Positions 10,821 to 22,700 of a stretch of 64,000 nucleotides of DNA are shown here, piece after piece. Below the pieces are notes generated by a model. That model saw only the letters and a list, made by a program, of their open reading frames with translations. It had not been told where the DNA came from and did not search any database. Each line of letters starts with the position of its first letter. Position 1 is the stretch's first letter. The stretch covers positions 118,588,861 through 118,652,860 of the forward strand of contig CM060703.1 in the NCBI GenBank assembly GCA_030686995.1. The letters run 5' to 3'. Position numbers and translations under genes: made by a program. This stretch comes from Artemisia argyi. Its lineage: Eukaryota; Streptophyta; Magnoliopsida; Asterales; Asteraceae.

Positions 10821-11715
10821 TCACAGGGCATCTTCATAGCTTTGCTTAGGAGTGTTCTGTGGTGGAAAATGCTTAGACCATGCGACTGGAGGAGAATCAT
10901 CGAAGGATACGCTCCGAGTTTGGTATCCTATGAAATTTGGCTTATCCTTCCATGCATCATAGGCCTCGCCAAAGTTTCGAGGACCTCGATTAGTGGCGAG
11001 CCCTCTATCCTCTACTTTATCAGCACGTAACGATGTGAATTCCTTAAAAGCATGTTTTGGAAGTTCCATGCAATTATTAGTTTCATGAGGACCATTACAC
11101 AATTTGCACGAAGGAGTGATTTTGTTCACTTGGCTTGAAGGCTTAGGAGCTTCGTAGGATTTCATGAGAAACTTGTCTTGGTCCTCAAGTTCCATGATCC
11201 TACGGTTGGGAGTGCTAGAATTTTTCAAAGGCAAAGATATTGCCTTGACCGTTTTGTTCAAATCATGGGATCATTCCAACTTTCGTTGTCATAGAGAGCA
11301 AGATCTTCTATGAGTTCCCATGATTCTTCCGCACTTAGATCACGTAGCTTGCCACCGGCCGATTGGTCAATGGTTCGCCTTGTGGAGAGATCGATATAGT
11401 CATAGAAGATTTAGACTTCGAGCCAAAGATCTATGCCATGATGAGGGACTTTTTGGAGTAAGTCCTTGACACGAGTCCATGCTTCATATAGAGTTTAAGC
11501 TTGGTAGTTCTCCCCGGTGGGAAAAATTGAGCAAGGAAACGAGAAATGAGATCATCCCAAGAGGTGATGGATCCCACGGGTAAACGTTCAAGCCATTGAC
11601 TAGCTTGGTCACGTAGAGAGAATTGGAATAGACGTAAGCGGGTCGTCTCTCTAGTTGCAACATCAAGGTCTATGGAATTTACGATTTTTAGGAAATCCTT
11701 GAGATGTTGATTAGG
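10821..11715 (-). pseudogene. Athila/Tat-like gag remnant
   Basis: Minus strand. From 11715: QHLKDFLKIVNS, RLRLFQFSLRDQASQWL, FLAQFFPPGRTTKL, DLLQKVPHHGIDLW, DQSAGGKLRDLSAEESWE. This is the retrotransposon Gag (capsid) domain of the Athila/Tat type. A deletion after TTKL and a stop after WLEV break it. The 146-residue frame 11261-10821 continues with KAISLPLK and a C-C-H-C knuckle (CKLCNGPHETNNC) for nucleic-acid binding. The N-terminus is missing because the LTR joins directly at 11711. Confidence 0.8.
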
Positions 11716-13030
11716 AATAGTGTCGCTAGGATTAGAAAGCCTACTAAACTAGGTCTAGAGGTGAGGGATGATTCTTTTTGTATTTTTTATATTTTATGAA
11801 AGGAAAGTAAAAATCTCGGTTTTTGAAGGAGTGGGCGGAATTAGTTGCTAGTCAACTAACCCAGTTAACTAAAGATGCAATCAAAATAAAATAAAATAAA
11901 TGAAATTAAACTAATTTACTAATTTGGTGGAAACAATAATGAGACAAGTTGTGTTTACTTAGATTTCATTACTCCCTAGATAACTTTTACCGGTTGATTA
12001 GCTTGTTACAATTTCATGGATGACGCATTATATTACTTAATACTAGTCGTAGGGCCGTGTACAATATTCTCTAACTCTATAAAATCCTACTTCACTCCTA
12101 TGTCGAGCTGACTAAAAGTTCCTAACACGGGATCATTAGAATTCACTTATGCATTAAATACAACCGAAAATCGTAGTACACCTCCGATCATGTTTCTTAA
12201 GACATTCAAGCAAGTTACCAATGGAAGTCTACCAGTTTTCTTAAGCCTAACATCGAATACAATCATCCGTAACAATTATAAACAAACAATCAACCAATAA
12301 TCAACATCTAGGTTTCACTACATCTAAGCAAACACAATAAAAACCTAGCCTAACATGTTAAAAGAAAGAAAAGCATAAGATAGAATCAAACAATACATAG
12401 ACATATTGAATGATTATTGGAGAACTTATCTTTATTAAAACATGGAAGAAAGAAGGGTTTGAAACCCCTTCAACATGCAGGAAATTCGACCTAGGGTTTG
12501 TGTTTAAGTATTCCACAAATTGTTCCACACTTTACAACGAAAAATTAGAAAAATATATATAGACTAAGCATCCTGACGGCGTCATGTGTTGGCTTCTGAC
12601 GCCGTCAACTCACCGCCAAGTTGAAATTCCTATTGCCTAGATCCAGTCTGACGCCTTCATGTGTAAATCTTCTCTGGGCCGTCACTTGTATTTGGACCCT
12701 AACGGCCTTGGTGACGCCGTCAGGCTATTAACACTGAAAATGTTCTGGGCAGTCACGTTATAAATTTCACATCCACCTCTTTTGCCACTCTTGACGCCAT
12801 CATGTAGCAAGGCTTGACATCGTCAGGTACTGTTCCCAACAAAAAATTTGAGACTTTGCCGTTTTCTTCACTTTTAAACTCCAAAAACGTCCAAAATGCT
12901 TCCTTTTCCAGATTTCTCCTCAAAAGTACCTAAAATGACAAAAGGGACAATTTAGGGCAATAATTGATCAAATAATCACGAATTCGGGCTTAAATGACCC
13001 ATTAAAAGCGGTACACTTTTCGCCTCATCA
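11711..13030 (-). repeat. Truncated 5' LTR of the Athila/Tat-like element
   Basis: Homologous to the solo LTRs at 6750-8165 and 25831-27250, but lacks their plus-strand first 130 bases (the LTR 3' end in sense orientation). TATA box near 12550-12563 (minus) with TGACG-type inverted repeats upstream at 12570-12835. More diverged than the two solo copies are from each other, by eye. Confidence 0.8.
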
Positions 13031-13197
13031 ATAATGCTAAAATTCTAAACCAAGTAGAATATCCTATTGTGCCAATAGAGAGTGTCATCAAACTTTCTTG
13101 TATTCCAAAAATGTTGAAGTGTTTTATTTGAAAAATAAAAAGCATAAGCATATAGAATTCTTGGGTGAGAATGGTAAGTGGGGATCATGTTGGTGGC
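13031..13197. other. Short spacer, nothing recognised
   Basis: AT-rich DNA between the Athila-like LTR and the end of the proline-rich frame. It probably holds the 3' untranslated part of that gene. Confidence 0.3.
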
Positions 13198-13874
13198 TTA
13201 ATGGAGGTAAATTTTTGGTCTCATGGATGTTGCTGAGTTTGGTGATGTAGAGCTTGGAGGCGGTGAATTTGGAGTTAGGTTTGTTGGTTGAGGGTTTTGA
13301 TGTTGTTCAAGTGATGGTGGTTGTTGAGATCTAGTGAGAAGATACTCAATCCAAGTAAAGTGCTCATTCAATGCAATTGTTTGTTTTTGGAGGAAGATGC
13401 AACAAGGGCAATTGTTGACATGCTTCTCAATTTGGTTTATGTTGTGTGGTGATGAGGGTGAGCTAGATGGAGGTGGATCCAAATTGCGTTGAGCAAGATG
13501 TAATGCTAAAAGGGCGCTAAGCTCATGGGCTTCTTTTAGCTCCTCAACGAACTTCAAATGTTCGGAGGAAGGTGATGGTGGTGGAGCATGATAGTTATCT
13601 TGGGTGAGGGTTTGAACATGCAACATAGGAATGGCATGTGAAGTTGTTGGATGTGGTGGTGGTACTCTTGGTGGTGGAGACATGTTTGAGCTTGGGTAAT
13701 CATGAAAACATGATATGGGTGGAAGAGATGCTTCATGAGTGGATGGTGTGTTTGTTGAATGAGCAACATGTAAAGTGTTGGCAATGAGGTTAGGATTGTT
13801 GTTTAGGGATTGTGCATGCTCATCACATGAAGGAGCATTAGTGAAGGCAAGAGTGGATGATTGGTTGTGAGATG
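13198..13874 (-). pseudogene. Proline-rich ORF, 3' part (interrupted by copia-A)
   Basis: Minus-strand frame ending at 13198. It encodes an acidic/proline-rich protein with PPPRVPPPH, EELKEAHELSALLALHLAQR, HVNNCPCCIFLQKQ and WIEYLLTRSQQPPSLE, then a Pro/Ser tail. When copia-A and one GATCA copy are ignored, this frame joins 28404-28251 with no shift, giving 277 codons including the stop. It is not a protein family I can name. The length, low-complexity content and TE-rich surroundings suggest a TE-associated or lineage-specific protein. A central Cys-Pro-Cys-Cys could bind metal, but that is a guess. Confidence 0.55.
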
Positions 13875-13879
13875 GATCA

Positions 13880-14238
13880 TGTTAGGAATACAAATATTCC
13901 TATGAAAGACTCGGTCACCTAAATATTGTAATAGCATCAAGTTAGCTCGTAGTTAGTTTAGTTATTAGTTAGAATTAGTTTAAGTAACATTGTGGAAGAA
14001 GGACGGGTCTTTACCCACTGTATGCCTGATCCACAGCCCGGGTGTGGGCATTTTTATTCTTTGTATAAATACCCCTCTCCCACCAAGGGAGAGGGTTGGA
14101 CCTTCTCATTCTTAGTAATCTAATATTTCATTTTCTCTCTCAAGGTTCCAAGTTTTCTTTCTCCTTCTTTCTCTCTTAATCCATACGCCACACTAACCAC
14201 CATAATCATCATGTTTGTGACTTAGTGACTATCCTACA
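13880..14238 (+). repeat. Copia-A 5' LTR
   Basis: TGTTAGG ... ATCCTACA, 359 bp, TG/CA ends. TATAAAT at 14064-14070. Preceded by GATCA. Confidence 0.95.
14064..14095 (+). promoter_or_regulatory. Copia-A TATA box followed by a perfect GC-rich hairpin
   Basis: TATAAAT at 14064-14070. CCCTCTCCC at 14073-14081 pairs with GGGAGAGGG at 14087-14095 across a 5-base loop. The expected transcription start is around 14095, so the palindrome lies at the core promoter or at the very 5' end of the RNA. Both LTRs have it (second copy near 28085-28107). Confidence 0.6.
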
Positions 14239-14240
14239 AT

Positions 14241-14255
14241 TGGTATTAGAGAGCC
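14241..14255 (+). other. Copia-A primer-binding site
   Basis: TGGTATTAGAGAGCC two bases after the 5' LTR, close to the plant initiator-tRNA-Met site TGGTATCAGAGC. Confidence 0.8.
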
Positions 14256-14479
14256 AAGGTTTCATCTTAGGGCCTTGGTGAATCATATTGGGTGTGGTTT
14301 TGTGTGGTTTTTGTGAGTTAGTAGTGTTTTTCTTGAAAACATCTTGGTTTGATCTATATAGTGTTAGTTGACATGTTAGAGGTGTACTTTTATGATCATT
14401 TGTGTTAGTACTTCACTATTCTTCAGTTGGTTATACTATATCATACGTTTATTTGAAGTTTGGATTGGTTTTGAGTCGT

Positions 14480-14910
14480 TTTTCTTGACTGTGGTTTGCT
14501 CCACTGCCCCATTTCGTGGTTGCGTTTTGCTTCTGGATTCTGTGGTTTGTTTGATTGTGATTACTATTTTGGGTAAACGGACAAAACGCAAGGAAAGTGA
14601 CTGTTTTGGACCTTTGTGAACTGCGACTTGCATTTGCGGTTTGGTAGTCTGCGATTAAGTGTTTGTGGTTTGCTCTTGTGGTTTGCATTTTCTACGGTTA
14701 CCTCACTTGCGTTTTATTCATCCTGCGGTTAACTCCTTGCTGCGGTTTTTGCCTAGCGTTTTACTCACCTAGCGGTTAACTCACCTTGTGGTTTGCTCCT
14801 TCTGCGGTTAGTCAACTTTGCGGTTATCTCACCTGCGGTTTGCTCTTCCTGCGATTAACTCATCAAGTTACTGTTTGCTCCTACTTAGCGGTTTGTTCTC
14901 TTAGGTAGCG
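14480..14910 (+). repeat. Degenerate minisatellite in the copia-A leader
   Basis: About a dozen or more imperfect copies of a unit like TGCGGTT(A/T)(A/G)CTCACC, 16-20 bases apart, clearest at 14690-14900. It lies between the primer-binding site and the gag start codon. It has no coding frame of note. Confidence 0.65.
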
Positions 14911-15260
14911 ACTTCCTCAACTTTGTTGGCAATTAACTAAGTGGTGAGATGCGTGTGATAGGTAAATCATTTTGCAATTCGTGAATTGTTGTAACTTTAG
15001 TCGTTTCGATTAATCTAATTGTTATCTGACGTTGTGAGTTAATCCTTACGACTTGACTAATCTCAATTGGATATATTGTAACTTGACTTGTCACAACTTA
15101 ACACTTGATGCAAACTGTGACTCATCCAGTATCTCTCTATTAGTTTAACGTGCTGAGTATATCTTCCAGTTTCTTTTGTTGACTTTAGTAAAATCCCTAG
15201 AAAGAATCATTTCTCGGTTTAAGTCACAAAAGCTGTAAAATCCCGTTTGAAGAATTTGAG
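14911..15260 (+). other. Remainder of copia-A leader
   Basis: Untranslated sequence up to the gag ATG at 15261. I see nothing else in it. The packaging signal would be expected somewhere here, but that is inference. Confidence 0.35.
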
Positions 15261-17732
15261 ATGACGACTGTTTCAGATGACATTCAAGTTGCTGGGTCCG
15301 ATACCCGACCTCCTATGCTAGATAGGACTGACTATGAATCGTGGGCACAAAGAATCAGACTTTATTTCTTGGGTAAAGAAAATGGTGAGAACATTCTGCG
15401 ATCTATCGATGAAGGTCCTATGCAGATGGGTACAACCAGAGATGTTATCTCCACGACTGAGGATGGTTCTGTCACCCATGGAATTGATAGACCACACACT
15501 TACAATGATCTCAATGATGTTGAAAAGAAGCGCTATGATGCTGACATTCGAGCCTCCAACATCGTGATACAAGGGTTACCCAAATATGTGTACAAGCTAA
15601 TCAACTTCAACACTGAAGCCAAAGCTGTTTGGGACAATGTCAAAATGCTTCTGTCTGGATCGGATCTGACCAAAGAAGACCGTGAATCTTAATTGTATGA
15701 TGAGTTTGAGCATTTCAAAATGAATCCTGGTGAAAACATTACCGACTACTATGTTAGATTTCACAAGCTGGTTAATCACATGAGAATGATCAGAATGACA
15801 ATTCCCAACATCCAACTCAACTCTAAGTTTGTGAACAACATGTCACCTGAGTGGGATCGCTTTGTTACAGCAGTCAAGCTCAACAAAGGATTGAGAAATA
15901 CGAACTATGAACAATTGTTTGCATATCTACAACAGCATGAGAAGCATGCAGCATATGATCGTCAATTAAAAGAGAAGCTCAATCCAACTGCCACCAATGA
16001 CTCACTTGCTTTCATGACTAGTATGTTGCCAGCCACTCAACCTGTGTCATCAGTGGATCACTCATCTCTACAGTCATCGGCTGCCATGAATACCCATATC
16101 GACTCAGGGTACTCTCATACTGACAAGATGATTCACAATCTTTCCAATCAAGTGTCTTTACTGGTTCAACATTTCAGGGCTGCACTCCTACCAACCAACA
16201 ATCAACTCAGAACCTCCTCCAATCCACGTAATCAGGCTATTGTGGAAGATGGAAGAGTAATTGTGCAGAACGTTCAGGGCAGACAGAATGTGAATCAAAG
16301 GAATGTTGTATGGGGTAACTTTCAGAACAGAGCAGGAAATGTGAATCAGGGACAAGGAAGGAAACCAAAATGTTACAACTATGGGGGTTTTGGTCACATC
16401 GCCAGAAACTGCACTCAGCCAAAACGTCCTCAAAATTCAGACTACTTCAAGGACAAAATGTTGCTCATGCAAGCTCAAGAGAATGGAGTTGTGCTAAATG
16501 AGGAAGAGTTGCCGTTTATTGCTGGGGATGATGGAAAGACATTTGATGATGATGTGGATGAACAACCAGTTCAGGACTTAGCTCTTAATGATCCAAATAT
16601 CTTCCAGGCTGAGGATTGTGATGCTTTCGACTCAGATGTTGATGATGAACCCACTGCTCAGACAATCTTCATGGCTAATCTATCATCCGTTGTCTCACCC
16701 TCACGACAATCTGGTCCCTCCAAATCATCGATCATATCTGAGGTACTGAAATTATATGATAAATTTGCAATTAATGATGAACAAAAGAACTTCAACGATA
16801 TACGACAAAATAATGTGGGTGAATCAAATGAGGTTGAATTGGAAAACATTAACGTTTTCCCAACTGAGCAACATTCTGATCACAACAGTGATTCTGACAT
16901 ATCTTGTGGAATGTCTTATGTTGCTTGTGACAATAATGTGATGCATGAACAAAAGATATATAACGAAGTACAACTAACAAACGTTGCTGAATTAGATATT
17001 GCTAACTTGGGAAATAGCAATATTGTCCCATATGAACAATATGTAAAGCACAACGTCGAGTCTGTTGTATCAAGAAATATATCCTCTGTTGATGACGATA
17101 TGTGTGAATTTGATGAGTACACTGCTGTTGCACCTGATGACACTCTAATCACTAGGATTAATATTCTTAAGGATCAAGTTAGGTGTTATGAACAACGTGC
17201 AAAATTTGAGCTAACAGAACGTGAACAAAAAATGGAATGGCAAATGCATGCTTACATTACTAAACAAAACTTAAAGGAAATGGCCTTTAAACAAGAGATG
17301 AAATCTTTTCAAAATCAACTTGATCGTGCTATTAAGGAAAATCAGGAAATTCAGGATAGTTTAAATCTCCTAAAAAATGAATTTCAGGAAAAGGAAACTA
17401 AACTGTTAAACGAATTTTCCAACCTTAAGCAGTTGAAAAACAAACTTGAAAACAAGTTGTATGTTCAAGGCCAAACCTGTCAAACAGCTCAAATGATGGA
17501 AAAGCACATTAAACTGCGGGATAAGCATAGTGATAAGGATTTAGGGTTGCCTAAAACTAACTTCCTTAAGAGCGTTAGAGCCTCTCAGCCTGCCCTCTAT
17601 GATGCTAAGGTTACGCTTACACCCAATCATGAACCCCCAAATAGTTGGTCTGATAAAGAATTGGATGAACTTGATTCTGCCAATAGAGAGAGATTTGATA
17701 AAAAAAAAAATGAAGGATCCAAAGTGTATTAA
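15261..17732 (+). pseudogene. Copia-A Gag, with an internal stop and a mutated zinc knuckle
   Basis: Starts at the ATG at 15261. Capsid-forming copia Gag domain (YESWAQRIRLYFLG near the start, then LYDEFEHFKMNPGENITDYY) spans roughly residues 15-250. A TAA at 15690-15692 splits it. The frame is unchanged on both sides, and CAA to TAA (Gln to stop) explains it. A zinc knuckle at 16371 reads CYNYGGFGHIARNC: its second Cys is Tyr, which should weaken zinc binding. An acidic region and a coiled coil (about 17150-17480) follow. The frame dies at 17732 because of a shift at an A11 run (17700-17710). Confidence 0.88.
17700..17710 (+). other. A11 homopolymer at the copia-A frameshift
   Basis: Eleven consecutive A. 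Upstream the polyprotein is in the frame of 15261, downstream in the frame of 17599, and the two overlap across this run. A one-base length change here explains the break. Programmed slippage cannot be excluded from one copy. Confidence 0.75.
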
Positions 17733-19752
17733 ACACCGAGTCATTGTTAAGCCCCATGATTATTATGAACAAAACCGAGTGACTGTTTTTGCACCTCAAA
17801 CTAAGTTAACACCAGAACAGGTATTTTGGCCTTTAGACGTTGAGAAAATGAAAGCTGAGGAAATTAAGGCCAAGACACCTCAAAAGTTAGTTGCCCCAAT
17901 GGTGTATCCCCCCAATACACCAGTGCACTTAGTTCAGTTGTCACTTCCCACGCAATGCAAAACTCTTATTAGCATATATGTCCTTTGTCAAATGTTCACT
18001 GATTTTGATAAAACATGCAAAAAGAGAATCACACCAACGGGAATCACTGAGGGTGAACGGGGATTTGAGCTAACCAAAGAGTGTTACTTAACTGAAGTCA
18101 TCCCATTTTTTAAACTAATTAAAGAACACTTTGAGGGTTTACGACAATCCCTTGATGTTGAGCTAAAGGAAATGAAAGAAGTGTTTAAAAATGTGGAAAA
18201 TAAGTGTAAACAAAATGCGATAGATCTTCAGCATAGTGAAATTGCCAGGAAAAATATTCTCATCATGAATGACAACTTGATTGCTAAATGTATTACACAA
18301 GATGTGTTCTATACTGCTACAGATTCTTCACTTAATGCTTGTCAGTTTCATGAAATGTCTATTGCTTTGAATAACCTTCACAATCGTGTTGTTGAGCTTG
18401 AGGGGGAGAATTTTAAATTGCATGAAAAAATTCAAAATGATGATCATGACAACATGGTCAAGCATCTTTCTAAACTAGAAGTTGATAATCTTAACTTACA
18501 ATTAAAATATCAACATTTAGATGAAAAAATGAAAATATCAAAGGCCAAGACATCCTCTGATGCTCCGGAATTTGATGCATATTTTGAATTAGCAAAAAGG
18601 GATGAAAAAATTCAAGCTCACACGAATACGATCCGGTTATTGAGGACTCAAATTGCCCAATTGAAGTCTCCCATGAATGTTGTGATCGACACCCATAAAC
18701 CAATGTCTGCAGATTCTCATAACTTTCAACTTCAAAACACAATCAGCTTACTTAGACATGAAAATGATTGTTTTCAAGCTGAAAATTCTAAAGTTAAACA
18801 ACATTACAAAGAGTTATATGACTCTATTAAGATCACTCGTGATAAAACCAATGAAAAGATAACTTCTTTGCTTAATGAAATTGAGAATCTAAAGACAAAG
18901 GTGAAAGGGAAAATGCCGGTTATTGGAAGTGACAATATCAATTCAGTGGTTTGTAAATGTAAAAAATATGCATGTGAGGCTGTTTTTATTCCTCTTCACC
19001 TTAAGAACAATGAGCTAGTCCATAGTGATTACCTTAGACATCTTAAGAATTGCCTTGACATGACCCGTGAAACCATTGAAGAAGATAGAATGGTGAGACC
19101 ATCTGATAACTCCCTATCGGATGTTTGCTTTCTCACCAAATGGTCACAAGAGTTATTAGAATATGCCATAGGTACATGTCCCAAGATTCCCAACATGTGT
19201 GATAGAAATGGCAAATCTACATCTAGGAATTTGAAGAAGCATGTTATGTTTGATATACCTTTGGCTAGTTCTGATCATAGCACATCACCACCTAGAAACC
19301 AAATAACTATGCAACAATCTAATGTTCCCATCGTCAATTCTACAGGAGTAATCAATATCACTAAAGCTACCGAGTCAAAGCCTAAAGGCAATACAAGGAA
19401 TGATAGGACTTCGCCTGCTAAGAGTGATCAAGGGAAGAAAGTAGAAGACCACCTTAGGAACAATAAGATTGATTTGAATGAAAAGAATCGTGTTGATTCT
19501 AGTATTTGCGTTAAGCATACTATAATTAATTTGAATTCTAATGCTACTTGTAAGACTTGTAATGGTTGTTTAATTTCTGGTAATCATGATGAATGTGTTG
19601 TGTCTTTCTTGAACTCTTCTTATAAATCCTCAGTTAAGTTTGCTAAGACACACAAACTGGAAAACCATACTTGGAAAGCAACAGGAAAAGTTTTTAACAA
19701 TGTAGGATATCAGTGGAAACCTACTGGAAGAAAGTTCACTCTAGGAAGCTAG
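17712..19752 (+). pseudogene. Copia-A coiled-coil Gag extension, ending in a stop before protease
   Basis: About 680 residues in frame with the downstream polymerase. Rich in Lys/Glu/Leu/Asn heptads (for example 18120-18260, 18360-18550, 18720-18910), predicting long coiled coils. Near the end are repeated W-K-(A/P)-T-G motifs (TWKATGKVF, QWKPTGRKF, and [10 protein letters not shown] after the stop). The role is unknown: an extended Gag or assembly/scaffold region between Gag and protease is my inference. It ends at TAG 19750-19752, where CAG (Gln) would keep the frame open into 19759-23481. Confidence 0.75.
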
Positions 19753-19758
19753 TGCCCA

Positions 19759-22700
19759 TTGACATACATGCCCGACCCTAAATCTTTAGAGGTTAAGAAA
19801 TGGAAGGCAACTGGTAGAATATTCCCTTTAGTGACCCAATGCCTTGATATTAAGTCAGCTGCTTCCACTGGTATCGGTTCATCTGTGAGAGCCAATGAAA
19901 ATACTGATCCTGCATCTTTTAAGTATGCGTATGCTAAACTATTGGATCCCAATTACACTCGGGGATCCATGTTTTTTCAGTTATCCATATCTGTCTGGTT
20001 TCAAATGCAGGTCGTACAAATCGTCCTGTGGTATTTGGACTCAGGCTGCTCAAAACATATGACTGGGGATCGCTCTCGGCTCAGAAATTTCGTGAAAAAG
20101 TTTATCGGGGCAGTTAGATTCAGAAACGACCACTTTGGAGCTATTATGGGGTATGGTGATTATGTGTTTGGTGATAGCATGATTTCTAGAGTTTACAATG
20201 TGGAAGGACTTAGGCACAACTTATTCTCTGTTGGAAAATTTTGTGATTCTGATCTCGAAGTGGCCTTCAGAAAACACACATGTTTTGTTAGAGAATTGGA
20301 TGGAGTTGATCTTCTTAAGGGGAGTCGTGGTACAAATTTGTATGCTATCTCTATTGAAGACATGATGCGGTCCTCTCCTATTTGCTTGCTCTCTAAGGCC
20401 TCAAAGAGCAAATCATGGTTATGGCACCGTCGTTTGAACCACTTGAACTTCGGCACCATTAATGAACTTTCTCGCAAAGATCTGGTTCGAGGCATGCCTA
20501 GATTGAAGTATGAAAAAGATCATCTCTGCTCATCATGTCAATTGGGTAAAAGCAAGAAGCAAACTCATAAACCAAAACCCACCAACTCCAATACTAAAGT
20601 ACTCCATACCCTTCACATGGATCTGTGCGGACCCATGAGAGTGCAAAGCTTCAATGGAAAAAGATATATTCTGGTTATTGTAGATGATTACTCACGATTC
20701 ACATGGGTGAAGTTCTTAAGATCCAAGGATGAAACTCCTGAAATCATCATCAAAATCATCAAGCAGTTGCAAGTAAGGCTCAACAAAACAGTTAGAATAA
20801 TTCGCACTGACAATGGAACTGAGTTTGTTAACCAAAAACTCACTCAATTGTATGAAAGTATCGGCATAAGTCATCAGAAGAGTATTCCTCCAACCCCTCA
20901 ACAAAATGGAGTTGTTGAAAGACGGAATCACACACTAGTTGAAGCTGCTCGCACTATGCTGATATTTTCCAAGACTCCAATGTTTCTATGGGCTGAAGCT
21001 ATTGCTACTGCATGTTACACTCAAAATCGGTCATTGATGCATCCTCTCCACAACAAGACACCTTATAAGTTGGTGCATCACAAAAAGCATGATCTCTCCT
21101 TTCTTCGTATATTTGGTGCCCTGTGCTATCCAACTAACGATAATGAAGACTTAGGGAAGCTTAAAGCTAAGGCTGATATTGTGGTATTCGTCGGATATGT
21201 GCCAGATCGAAAAGGGTACCGAATCTACAACAAAAGAACCCGACAAATCATGGAAACAATCCATGTCACGTTTGATGAGCTGACAGAGCATACGACTTCA
21301 GGACACACCAGTTATGGACCCTCACATAATCTTTTATCTCCTGGACCAATAAGTTCGGGACTTGTACAGAACTCCATCCATGTCACTCCCTATGTTCCTC
21401 CCACGTGTGATGAATTAAAGACGTTATTTGACCCTATGTTTGATGAGTACATCGAGTCACAGCCACCTCATGAACCAGTACAGCCGGCTGTTGAACCCAA
21501 TAGTATGGTTGTAAATACACCTCATGATACAAATGGTCCATCTACCTCCATCTCTCTTGATCTGGATGCACCAGAATGTAGCAACTCTCATAATGAATCT
21601 AATTTTCAATCGTCTTCTGAACACCAAGGAGTGACATCTGATAACTCATGGGAAGTCAATCCTTTTGCTCCACATGAGGAAGAACCATTTGAAAATGTTT
21701 TTGCACCTGAATCCTCCAACGAAACATCATCCTCAGGAGAGTCAAACAATGCTATATCAGTTCACTATCCTCAACCTCATGAACATCTCAGAAAATGGAC
21801 AAATGATCACCCCATTGACAACATCATAGGATATCCCTCACGACCTGTGTCCACCAGAAAACAACTTGCCACTGATGCCTTGTGGTACTTCTTCAACTCC
21901 GTCTTGTCCAAAATTGAACCCAAAGAATTCAAGGATGCTCTTACAAAAGTGTCTTGGTTCACTGCTATGCAAGAAGAAATCCTTGAGTTTGATCGTCTTG
22001 ATGTTTGGGAATTAGTACCACCACCTGAATGCGCAATGATCATTGCTCTTAAATGGATTTTCAAAGTTAAGCTTGATGAGCATGGTGATGTGTTGAAAAC
22101 CAAGGCTCGACTAGTTGCTAAAGGATACAGTCAACAAGAGGATATTGACTTTGAAGAATCGTTTGCACCTGTCGCTCGTATCGAGGCCATTAGAATCTTT
22201 CTTGCCAATGCTGCCAGCAGTAACATGATTGTTTATCAAATGGATGTTAAGACTGCCTTCCTGAATGGAGACTTAAAAGAGGTGGTCTATGTTACTCAGC
22301 TTGAAGGTTTCGTGGACCCAGAAAGACCAAATCATGTATATCGCTTAAAGAAGGCACTCTATGGTCTCAAACAGGCTCCGAAAGCTTGGTATGACACACT
22401 ATCCAAGTTTCTCCTTGCAAATCAATTTACCAAGGGTGTAGTTGATCCTACCTTGTTCACTAGGAAGACTGGAAACAAGCTACTTCACGTTCAAATCTAT
22501 GTTGATGATATTATATTTGCATCATCTGACTCTAATGAATGTGATCGCTTTGCTAAGGAAATGAGTTCCAAGTTTCAAATGTCTATGATGGGACAAATGT
22601 CTTTCTTCTTGGGGTTACAGATCTCACAAAATCTGAGCGGCATCTTTATTAATCATGCCAAGTATGCTAGTGACATCCTCAAGAAGTTTGGTTTTAATTC

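Larger units (their letters stand above)
9601..13030 (-). mobile_element. Athila/Tat-like gypsy element, 5' part only
   Basis: Minus strand order: truncated 5' LTR (13030-11711), gag remnant (11715-10821), protease-like region (10658-9601), then an abrupt stop at the copia-B LTR. A deletion at 11711 has removed the last 130 or so bases of the LTR, the primer-binding site, the leader and the gag start. It fused the LTR to mid-gag. Its LTR identifies the two solo LTRs in the window as members of the same family. Confidence 0.75.

Noticed and set aside
15318..15572. Antisense and overlapping frames inside copia-A (also 16188-16433, 20193-20495, 21807-22103)
   Set aside because: Shadows of the gag and pol reading frames, with no motif of their own.
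19750..19752. TAG before protease as programmed readthrough
   Set aside because: A second stop of the same Gln-to-stop type and a frameshift exist in the same element, so simple decay is the easier explanation.
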